Assembly: GCF_001305595.1 (NCBI RefSeq)
Contig: NZ_CP012405.1
Location: forward strand, 107,501 to 171,500
From: Azospirillum thiophilum
Lineage (GTDB): Bacteria; Pseudomonadota; Alphaproteobacteria; Azospirillales; Azospirillaceae
DNA length: 64,000 bases
Reading direction: 5' to 3'
Below, piece after piece: positions 32,822-39,546 of this stretch (position 1 is its first letter; the number at the start of each line of letters is the position of its first letter). Under the pieces are notes generated by a model that worked only from the letters and a program-made list of their open reading frames with translations, ran no database searches and had not been told where the DNA came from. The position numbers and the translations under genes are program-made.

Positions 32822-33609
32822 GCGGCCTCTCCTGTAACGGCGTCGTTGCGGTCGTGGATGAAGCCCAGCACCCGTTCGCGCATGGCGATGAAGTCGGGGG
32901 AGGATTTGACCGACCGCGAATCCTGCCCGGCCAGGAAGCGCCGGCTGAAGTCCAGCGGGATCTCCTGGGCGATCCGGCCGGGGCGCGGGGTCATGATGAT
33001 CAGCTTGGTGGCGAGGAAGATCGCCTCCTCGACCTCGTGGGTGATGAAGAAGGCCATCTTCCGCGTCTCCGCCCACACCCGTAGGATCAGCTCCTGGATC
33101 TGTTCGCGGGTGAAGGCGTCGAGCGCGCCCAGCGGTTCGTCCATCAGCAGCATGCGCGGGTCGGCGGCCAGCGCGCGGGCGATGCCGACGCGCTGCTGCA
33201 TGCCGCCCGACAGCTCGTAGATCCTCTTGTCGGCGAAGGCGTCCAGCCCGACCAGCTCCAGCATGCTGCGGGCGCGCCGCGTCCGCTCGGCCTTGGCCAT
33301 GCCCTGCATCTTCAGGCCGAAGGCGACATTGTCGACCACGCTCAGCCAGGGCATCAGGGCGTGGCGCTGGAACACCACGCCGCGGTCCGCCCCCGGCCCG
33401 GCGACCGGCTTGCCGTCGAGCAGGATGTCCCCGTCCGTCGGCGGCAGGAATCCGGCGATGCAGGACAGCAGGGTTGTCTTGCCGCAGCCCGACGCGCCGA
33501 GCGCCACCACGAATTCTCCCGGTTCGATGGTCAGGTTGACCCAGGAGAGGGCGACGGTACCGCTTTCGCCGCCGCCATACTGGACGCTGACATTGCGGAC
33601 TTCGAGCAT
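32818..33609 (-). CDS. tauB: Taurine-type ABC transporter ATPase TauB
   Basis: A 263-residue ATP-binding subunit. Walker A is GASGCGKTT, the Q-loop VFQRHALMPW, the ABC signature LSGGMQQRVGIARAL, Walker B LLMDEPLGALD and the switch His is in ITHEVEEA. It belongs to the nitrate/sulfonate/taurine ATPase group. It lies 69 nt after tauA and overlaps tauC by 4 nt. Confidence 0.88.
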   Translation of the reverse strand: MLEVRNVSVQYGGGESGTVALSWVNLTIEPGEFVVALGASGCGKTTLLSCIAGFLPPTDGDILLDGKPVAGPGADRGVVFQRHALMPWLSVVDNVAFGLKMQGMAKAERTRRARSMLELVGLDAFADKRIYELSGGMQQRVGIARALAADPRMLLMDEPLGALDAFTREQIQELILRVWAETRKMAFFITHEVEEAIFLATKLIIMTPRPGRIAQEIPLDFSRRFLAGQDSRSVKSSPDFIAMRERVLGFIHDRNDAVTGEAA

Positions 33610-33650
33610 GCCGGGCTTCCCGATGTGAGAGGATCCGAAGGATGGGCCTG

Positions 33651-33665
33651 AAGGGGCGGCCCCTT
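33651..33665. promoter_or_regulatory. Intercistronic hairpin after tauA
   Basis: AAGGGG and CCCCTT pair perfectly around a 3-nt loop between tauA and tauB. A structure here could raise the amount of binding protein relative to the transporter. Confidence 0.4.
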
Positions 33666-33678
33666 TACCTGACCGCCT

Positions 33679-34686
33679 TTACTTGGCCGCCGCCTTGACC
33701 ACGTCGGCGGTCACGAACTGGCTGTAGTCGGGGGCCAGTTCGGTGACGCGGCCCTGGCTCTTCAGGAACTCGGCGGTCGACTTCAGCGCCTCGGCGGCGC
33801 CGCCGCCCAGCCACTCCTTGGACGCCTGCTCCTCCAGCGTCGGGAAGCGGTAGGCGGCCAGCCCCTCCGGCACGTCGGCCGGGGCGGCGCCGGTCCATTT
33901 GGCGACGGCGGCCACCTGCGGCGAGGCCGCGGTCCAGGAGGTGCCGGTCTTGGCATAGTCGGCGTCGGCGGCGGCCAGCAGCTTGACGAAGCCGGTCATG
34001 AAGTCCGGGTTGGCGGCCATGAAGGCCTTGGTCGCGACGATGCCGTCGAAGGTCGCCTTGCCCTTCTTGGCGAAATCGCCGGCGCTGGCGATGACGGTGC
34101 CGTTCTTCTTGGCGGCGGTCAGCACCGGCGCCCAGATGAAGGTCGCGTCGATGTCGCCGCGTTCCCAGGCGGCGGCGATCTCCGGCGGGCGCATGTTCAG
34201 CAGCTTGACGTCCTTGCCCGACAGCCCGGCCTCCTGCAGCGCGTACATCAGCTGGTAGTGCGAGGTCGAGACGAAGGGCACGGCGACCGTCTTGCCCTTC
34301 AGGTCGGCGATGGACTTGATGCCGCTGCCGTTGCGCACGACCAGCTGCTCGGCGTTGGCGATGTCGTCGAGGATCCAGAACAGCGAGATCGGCAGCCCCT
34401 GCGACGCGGCGGCGGCGATGGGGGAGGAACCGGCCTCGCCCACATCCACGTTGCCCGACGACATGGCGCGGATGACGTCGCCGCCACCGCCGAACTTGAC
34501 CCACTTCACCGTGTAGCCGGTCTTCTTCTCCAACTCCCCGCTTTCCATCAGCACGCGGATCGGGGTCATCATGTCCTGATAGGCGAAGGTGACGGTCTTC
34601 TCCGCGGCCATGGCCGGGGCGGATGCCCCGATCAGCGCGCCGAAAGCGATGAAAGCGGTGGCGAGCAAGCTTTTGCTGAAGGTCAT
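33679..34686 (-). CDS. tauA: Taurine-binding periplasmic protein TauA
   Basis: A 335-residue solute-binding protein. A signal peptide covers residues 1-27 (FSKSLLATAFIAFGALIGA, cut near AMA). The mature part begins EKTVTFAYQDMMTPIRVLM and contains GGGGDVIRAMSSGNVDVGEAGSSP, split over residues about 68-90, matching the TauA/SsuA fold. It heads the operon. Among binding proteins of this class, sequence plus the downstream aminotransferase favours taurine. The upstream frame extends past the start but is unlike a signal sequence. Confidence 0.83.
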   Translation of the reverse strand: MTFSKSLLATAFIAFGALIGASAPAMAAEKTVTFAYQDMMTPIRVLMESGELEKKTGYTVKWVKFGGGGDVIRAMSSGNVDVGEAGSSPIAAAASQGLPISLFWILDDIANAEQLVVRNGSGIKSIADLKGKTVAVPFVSTSHYQLMYALQEAGLSGKDVKLLNMRPPEIAAAWERGDIDATFIWAPVLTAAKKNGTVIASAGDFAKKGKATFDGIVATKAFMAANPDFMTGFVKLLAAADADYAKTGTSWTAASPQVAAVAKWTGAAPADVPEGLAAYRFPTLEEQASKEWLGGGAAEALKSTAEFLKSQGRVTELAPDYSQFVTADVVKAAAK

Positions 34687-34987
34687 GGCGGGGGGCTCCG
34701 TCGAGGCCGTTCGTTCCGATGCGCCCATTAGGACCCAAGCGATCCCCCTGCCGAAAGGTCCAGATCCTCCCGCTTTGCGGAGCCGGCTGGTCCTGCGCCA
34801 TTCCGGCGCCCAATCCGCTGCCATATCCTGCGCCATGTGCCATCCGATTGGGCAAAAGCCCGTCGGATGGACGCCGCAGCCGGGACGGCGGCCCGGATCC
34901 GGCCCGGATCCAGCCCTGCTCCGGCCGGCACCCTTCTTGCTTCCGCATACTCGGGCAGGAAGCCCGGAAGGAAGGACGGCTGGCTCC
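34687..34987. other. Divergent control region tauA/tauR
   Basis: This 301-bp gap separates tauA from tauR. It holds the pair of related 10-mers listed separately and repeats of GGCCCGGATCC around 34892-34912. No gene is supported; the open frames through it are extensions of tauA and tauR. Confidence 0.5.
34728..34763. promoter_or_regulatory. Candidate TauR direct repeats upstream of tauA
   Basis: Read on the minus strand, TGGGTCCTAA (34728-34737) and CTGGACCTTT (34754-34763) are similar 10-mers with a 26-bp start distance. MocR-type regulators bind direct repeats, and these resemble the CTGGACYTAA half-site I recall for Rhodobacter TauR. The match is imperfect. Confidence 0.33.
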
Positions 34988-36460
34988 ATGCAGATCGACA
35001 CCGCCTGGCGGCTCCTCTTCGGCGGCATGGAGCGCGACCACCAGGGGCTCAGCCTGCGCGTCCGCGGCATCATCGCCGAGGCCATCGAGACCGGCATGCT
35101 GGTCCCCGACACGCGGGTGCCGTCCAGCCGCAGCCTTTCCGAGGCGCTGGGCATCTCACGCAACACCGTCAACGCGGCCTATCAGCTGCTGATCGACGAC
35201 GGCTTCCTCGTCTCGCGCGAGCGCAGCGGCGTCTTTGTGGCGTCGGCCCAGGACAGACCGGCGGAAAAGGCCAGGGAGGACAAGGCTTGCGGCTGGGCGG
35301 CGCGCTTCGCCATCCGGCCGTCGCTGATGCCGCAGATCACCAAGCCGCGCGACTGGATGGACTATCCTTATCCCTTCCTGTTCGGGCAGTTCGACCCCAG
35401 CCTGTTCCCGACCAACCCGTGGCGGGAGAGCGTGAAGGCCGCCTCCAGCGTGCAGGAGATCACCCGCTGGGCGCGCGACATGATCGACGACGACGATCCC
35501 GACCTGCTGGAGCAGCTGCGCCACAAGGTCCTGCCCCGGCGTGGCATCTTCGCCGGTCCGGGGGAGATCATCGTCACCATCGGCTCGCAGCATGCGCTGT
35601 CGATGCTGGTCCAGCTGCTGGTCGGCCGGGACACCCCTGTCGGCATCGAGAATCCCGGCTATCCCGACATGCGCCATATGGTCGGCATGGCGACGGCGGA
35701 CATGCGGGCGCTGACCTGCGACCGTCATGGCGTGGTGCCGGATGCGGTGTTCGCCGGCCGGCGGGTCGCCTTCGTGACGGTCGGCCACCAGTGCCCGACC
35801 ACCGCCGTCATGCCGATCGGCCGGCGGCGTGAGCTGCTGGAGGCCGCGTCCCGCCACGGCGTCGTGCTGGTCGAGGACGATTACGAATCCGACCTGTCGG
35901 TGGAGGGCGACGCCGATCTGCCCTGCCTGAAGAGCCTCGACCGGGCGGATTGCGTGATCTACACCGGCAGCTTCTCCAAGATCCTGGCGCCCGGCCTGCG
36001 CATCGGCTACGTCGTGGCGCCCAAGCCGGTGATCGACGAGCTGCGAGTCCTGCGCCGCCTGATGCTGCGCCACCCGCCGACCAACAACCAGCGCAGCCTC
36101 GCCACCTTCATCCAGCTCGGCCATTACCGCCAGCATCTCCGCCGCACCGCCACCGTCCTGCAGGAGCGGGCCGGGCTGATCGCCGACCTGCTGCCGGAGC
36201 TGCTGCCCGGCTGCCGGTTCCGCCGCGATTTCGGTGCCAAGAGCTTCTGGATCGAGGGACCGCCCGGCCTCGACAGCCGCGATCTCGTCCGCGCCGCGCG
36301 CGGGCAGGGCGTTCTGATCGAGGCCGGCGACATCTTCTTCCTCGACCCGACCGAGGGGCGGCGCCACTTCCGTCTCGGCTTCACCTCGATCGCGACGCAC
36401 CGGATCGAGCCGGGGCTGCGGCGCCTGGGGGCGCTGGTGCAGGACGGCCGGGCCTGCTGA
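34988..36460 (+). CDS. tauR: TauR-like MocR-family regulator
   Basis: A 490-residue regulator: GntR-type winged helix (residues about 20-85, SSRSLSEALGISRNTVNAAY) fused to an aminotransferase-like domain. The PLP lysine is in YTGSFSKILAPGLRIGYVV, with the PLP-ring Asp in VLVEDDYESDLS. PLP and possibly taurine are the expected ligands. It is divergent from tauABC-isfE-isfD-tpa, the classical TauR position, and probably activates it. The frame is open from 34589, but the ATG at 34988 begins the family-like MQIDTAWRLLF. Confidence 0.82.
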   Translation: MQIDTAWRLLFGGMERDHQGLSLRVRGIIAEAIETGMLVPDTRVPSSRSLSEALGISRNTVNAAYQLLIDDGFLVSRERSGVFVASAQDRPAEKAREDKACGWAARFAIRPSLMPQITKPRDWMDYPYPFLFGQFDPSLFPTNPWRESVKAASSVQEITRWARDMIDDDDPDLLEQLRHKVLPRRGIFAGPGEIIVTIGSQHALSMLVQLLVGRDTPVGIENPGYPDMRHMVGMATADMRALTCDRHGVVPDAVFAGRRVAFVTVGHQCPTTAVMPIGRRRELLEAASRHGVVLVEDDYESDLSVEGDADLPCLKSLDRADCVIYTGSFSKILAPGLRIGYVVAPKPVIDELRVLRRLMLRHPPTNNQRSLATFIQLGHYRQHLRRTATVLQERAGLIADLLPELLPGCRFRRDFGAKSFWIEGPPGLDSRDLVRAARGQGVLIEAGDIFFLDPTEGRRHFRLGFTSIATHRIEPGLRRLGALVQDGRAC

Positions 36461-36478
36461 GACGGCCCCCGCTTCGGG

Positions 36479-36829
36479 TCAATCGGAGGGCGGCGGCGGC
36501 ACCTCGTCGCTGCCCTCGGTGCGGTCGCGGTAGAGCGCGGCCCGCGCCAGCAGCATCAGGGTGATGGGCGTGGTGACGACCATCAGGGCGGTGATCAGCA
36601 CCTCGTGCAGGATCGCCCGCGTCTCCAGGACCGAGAAGAACAGCATCGAGGCGAGCAGGACGCAGCCGATGCCCAGCGTCGAGCCCAAGGTCGGGGCGTG
36701 GACCCGCTGGTAGAAGCTGTCGAACCGCAGCAGCCCGACCGTTCCGATCAAGGTCAGGACTGCGCCGGTCAGCAGCAGCAGGGCGGTCAGGACCGCGGCC
36801 CATGCCGGGATTTCGGCCAGATGGGTCAT
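36479..36829 (-). CDS. mrpG: Mrp Na+/H+ antiporter subunit G
   Basis: A 116-residue protein with three hydrophobic helices, matching MnhG/PhaG. The conserved stretch TVGLLRFDSFYQRVHAPTLG is diagnostic. It is the last gene of the operon and convergent with tauR. The C-terminus is short, acidic and proline-rich (DEVPPPPSD). Confidence 0.88.
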   Translation of the reverse strand: MTHLAEIPAWAAVLTALLLLTGAVLTLIGTVGLLRFDSFYQRVHAPTLGSTLGIGCVLLASMLFFSVLETRAILHEVLITALMVVTTPITLMLLARAALYRDRTEGSDEVPPPPSD

Positions 36830-37107
36830 TCGATCACTTCTCCACGCATGAGGAACTTCGCCAGCGCCGCCGTCGAGACGAAACCGAGCAGCGCGATGAT
36901 CAGCGCCGCCTCGAAATACAGCAGGCTGCCGGTGCGGATGCCGAAGGTCAGCAGCAGCATGGTCGCCGTGACATAGAGGGTGTCCAGCCCCAGCACCCGG
37001 TCCTGCGCGCGCGGGCCGCGCAGCACGCGCACCGCCGAGAAGGCCATGGCGAGCACCAGCAGGATCTGGGTCAGCAGGATCGTCCAGACCAGCAGCTTCA
37101 CGATCAT
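36826..37107 (-). CDS. mrpF: Mrp Na+/H+ antiporter subunit F
   Basis: A 93-residue three-helix protein, MnhF/PhaF-like. RVLRGPRAQDRVLGLDTLY includes the conserved Asp. The start at 37107 overlaps the mrpE stop by 4 nt, which decides against the longer open frame from 37161. Confidence 0.88.
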   Translation of the reverse strand: MIVKLLVWTILLTQILLVLAMAFSAVRVLRGPRAQDRVLGLDTLYVTATMLLLTFGIRTGSLLYFEAALIIALLGFVSTAALAKFLMRGEVIE

Positions 37108-37592
37108 TCGAACAGCTCCATCAGCCGTTTTTCGTACCTGCCCTTGATGGTGTCGATCCACACCCGCTCGTCGACGAGGTCGAGGATGTGCAGCAGGATG
37201 GTGTTGCGGGTCCGGTCATAGGCGACCCACACCGTGCCGGGAGTGGCGGTGATGATGCAGGCCAGTGTCGCCAGCCCGTAGGGCGCCCTGAGGTCGAGCG
37301 GGATGCGCACGAATCCCGAGACCCGCCCGCCCTGGCCCGGCCGCAGGATGATTTTGGTGACCGCGATGTTCGAGCGCACGATGTCGGCCAGCACCACCAC
37401 CAGCAGCGACACCGCCGCCTGCGGCCGCCGGAACCGGCCACCCGGCAGCTCGAGCGTGCCCAGCGTCATCGCCGTGCCCAGCGACAGCACGCCGCCCAGG
37501 ATGATCGTACCGGGAGCCACGCTCTCGTTCAGCAGCAGCCAGACGCCCAGCAGGGTCGCCGTCACCATCGGATAGGCCAGCCACCGCCTCAT
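37104..37592 (-). CDS. mrpE: Mrp Na+/H+ antiporter subunit E
   Basis: A 162-residue subunit with N-terminal hydrophobic helices and a soluble C-terminal half, as in MnhE/PhaE. ITATPGTVWVAYDRTRNTIL and HILDLVDERVW are typical. Both ends overlap neighbours through ATGA junctions. Confidence 0.88.
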   Translation of the reverse strand: MRRWLAYPMVTATLLGVWLLLNESVAPGTIILGGVLSLGTAMTLGTLELPGGRFRRPQAAVSLLVVVLADIVRSNIAVTKIILRPGQGGRVSGFVRIPLDLRAPYGLATLACIITATPGTVWVAYDRTRNTILLHILDLVDERVWIDTIKGRYEKRLMELFE

Positions 37593-39202
37593 CGGACACC
37601 TCCCGCCGTTCCCGGCGCCCTGGATGTGGACAGAACGGCCCCGACATAGTCGCGCGGCGCATGCAGCGCATTCGCTGTGTCGGTCATGTAGCGCATCGCC
37701 GGGCCGGCCTGGATGGTGAGCGCGACGCCGAGGGCGAGCAGCAGCATGACCGGCGCGATCTCGGCCACCCGCACGCGCGGCACCTCGCCGGCCGGCGAGG
37801 CCCAGAAGGCGTCGATGCCGGCGCGCGTCATCGCCACGACCGTCGCCAGCCCGGACAGCACCAGCGCCGCCAGCAGCACCCAGGTGGTGACCGGGACGTC
37901 CTGTCCGGTCGCCAGCAGGGGCGATAGGATGGCGAACTTGCCGAGGAAGCCGGACAGCGGCGGCAGGCCCGCCAGCAGCAGCGCGCTGGCCATGAAGCCC
38001 ATGCCGAGGATCGCCATCGTCGCCGGGATGGCGACGCCGACCTCGCCGTCGTCGGTGTCCTCGTCGTCGCCTTCGCCGAACGCCTCGCGGGTTACCGCCA
38101 GCACGTCGGCGCCGACGCCGCGGCCGCGCTCCACCAACTCGATCAGCAGGAAGAAGCCGGCGATCGCCAGGACCGAGCTGGTCAGGTAGAACAGGGCGCC
38201 GCCTGTCACCGCCGCCTGTCCCGCCCCGACGGCGGCCAGCAGCGTGCCCGACGACACCAGGACGCTCGCCCCAGCCAGCCGTGGCAGGCTCTGCGTCGCC
38301 AGCACGGCGATGGAGCCGAAACCGATGGTCAGCAGCCCGCCGACCAGCAGCAGGGTGCCGCCGAAGCCGGCCGACGCCCCGGCGGCATCGCCGAACACCA
38401 GCAGCCACAGCCGCAGCACGGCGTAGATGCCGACCTTGCTGAGGATCGAGACGATGGCGGCCGACGCGGCGCCGACGGTGGAATAGGTGTTGGGCAGCCA
38501 GAAGCCCAGCGGCCACATCCCCGCCTTGATCAGGAAGGCGAGGCCGAGGATCGCCGCCCCCGCCTCCAGCAGCGCCCGGTCCTCGGCGGCCACCCCGGCG
38601 ACCCGCCCGGCCAGATCGGCCATGTTGAGGGTACCGGAGATGCCGTAGATCATGCTGACGCCGATCAGGAACAGCAGGGACGCCGACAGGTTGATGGCGA
38701 TGTAGTGCAGCCCGGCGCGCACGCGGGCGAGGCCCGAGCCGTGCAGCGCCAGCCCGTAGGAGGCGGCGAGCATGATCTCGAAGAAGACGAACAGGTTGAA
38801 CAGGTCGCCGGTCAGGAAGGCGCCGTTCAGCCCCATCAGCTGGAACTGGAACAGCGAATGGAAATGCGCCCCCGCCCCCTGCCAGCGCGGCAGCGCGAAC
38901 AGCAGGGCCGCCACCCCCAGGATGCCGGTCAGCACCAGCATCAGCGCGGCGAAGCGGTCCAGCACCAGCACGATGCCGAAATTTGCCGGCCAGTCGCCCA
39001 GCCGGTAGACCCTGACCTCGGCCGGGCCGGCGTCGGCGACCGTCAGCGCCACCACCGCGAGCCCGAGCAGCGTCACCGCCGACGCCATGCCGAGCGCCGC
39101 CTTCAGCGTGCGCCGCCGCTCGTCGATCAGCATCATCACCGCGCCCGCCAGCAACGGCAGGACGATGGGCGCGATCGTCAGATGGTCCATCCAGCCGCTC
39201 AC
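37589..39202 (-). CDS. mrpD: Mrp Na+/H+ antiporter subunit D
   Basis: A 537-residue NuoM/N-like polytopic subunit. FVFFEIMLAASYGLAL carries the helix-5 Glu and IKAGMWPLGFWLPNTYST the helix-7 Lys. A cytoplasmic-looking acidic loop (GEGDDEDTDDGE, around residue 365) is unusual. It overlaps mrpC and mrpE by 4 nt. With MrpA it forms the antiport machinery. Confidence 0.9.
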   Translation of the reverse strand: MSGWMDHLTIAPIVLPLLAGAVMMLIDERRRTLKAALGMASAVTLLGLAVVALTVADAGPAEVRVYRLGDWPANFGIVLVLDRFAALMLVLTGILGVAALLFALPRWQGAGAHFHSLFQFQLMGLNGAFLTGDLFNLFVFFEIMLAASYGLALHGSGLARVRAGLHYIAINLSASLLFLIGVSMIYGISGTLNMADLAGRVAGVAAEDRALLEAGAAILGLAFLIKAGMWPLGFWLPNTYSTVGAASAAIVSILSKVGIYAVLRLWLLVFGDAAGASAGFGGTLLLVGGLLTIGFGSIAVLATQSLPRLAGASVLVSSGTLLAAVGAGQAAVTGGALFYLTSSVLAIAGFFLLIELVERGRGVGADVLAVTREAFGEGDDEDTDDGEVGVAIPATMAILGMGFMASALLLAGLPPLSGFLGKFAILSPLLATGQDVPVTTWVLLAALVLSGLATVVAMTRAGIDAFWASPAGEVPRVRVAEIAPVMLLLALGVALTIQAGPAMRYMTDTANALHAPRDYVGAVLSTSRAPGTAGGVR

Positions 39203-39546
39203 CGCTGCTTCTCCTTGCCGTCGACATGGTCGGTCCCGGTCAGGCCGCGGGCGGCCAGCAGCAGGACGAGGAACAGCGCCGTGGTGGCGAAGCCGATGAC
39301 GATGGCGGTCAGCACCAGCGCCTGCGGCACCGGGTCGGCATACATTGCGAGGTTGCCGGCCCGGCCGCCCTCCAGGACCGGCGCGGCGCCGGTGCGCAGT
39401 CCGCCGGTCGAGAAGATGAACAGGTTGACGGCGTAGGACAGCAGCGAGAGGCCGACGATCACCTGGAAGGTGCGGGGCCGCAGCAGCAGCCAGACGCCGG
39501 ATCCCGTCAGCACGCCGATTCCGAGCGAGAGAATCAGTTCCATCAA
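39199..39546 (-). CDS. mrpC: Mrp Na+/H+ antiporter subunit C
   Basis: A 115-residue NuoK-like subunit with three helices. LLSYAVNLFIFSTGG and the DPVPQALVLTAIVIGFATTA region are diagnostic for MnhC/PhaC. ATGA overlaps join it to mrpA and mrpD. Confidence 0.9.
   Translation of the reverse strand: MMELILSLGIGVLTGSGVWLLLRPRTFQVIVGLSLLSYAVNLFIFSTGGLRTGAAPVLEGGRAGNLAMYADPVPQALVLTAIVIGFATTALFLVLLLAARGLTGTDHVDGKEKQR

Noticed and set aside
31952..34686. Nitrate or alkanesulfonate (ssu) transporter
   Set aside because: The permease and ATPase alone would allow it, but there is no nitrate reductase or SsuD/E, while aminotransferase, SDR, TauE and a MocR-type regulator all point to taurine.
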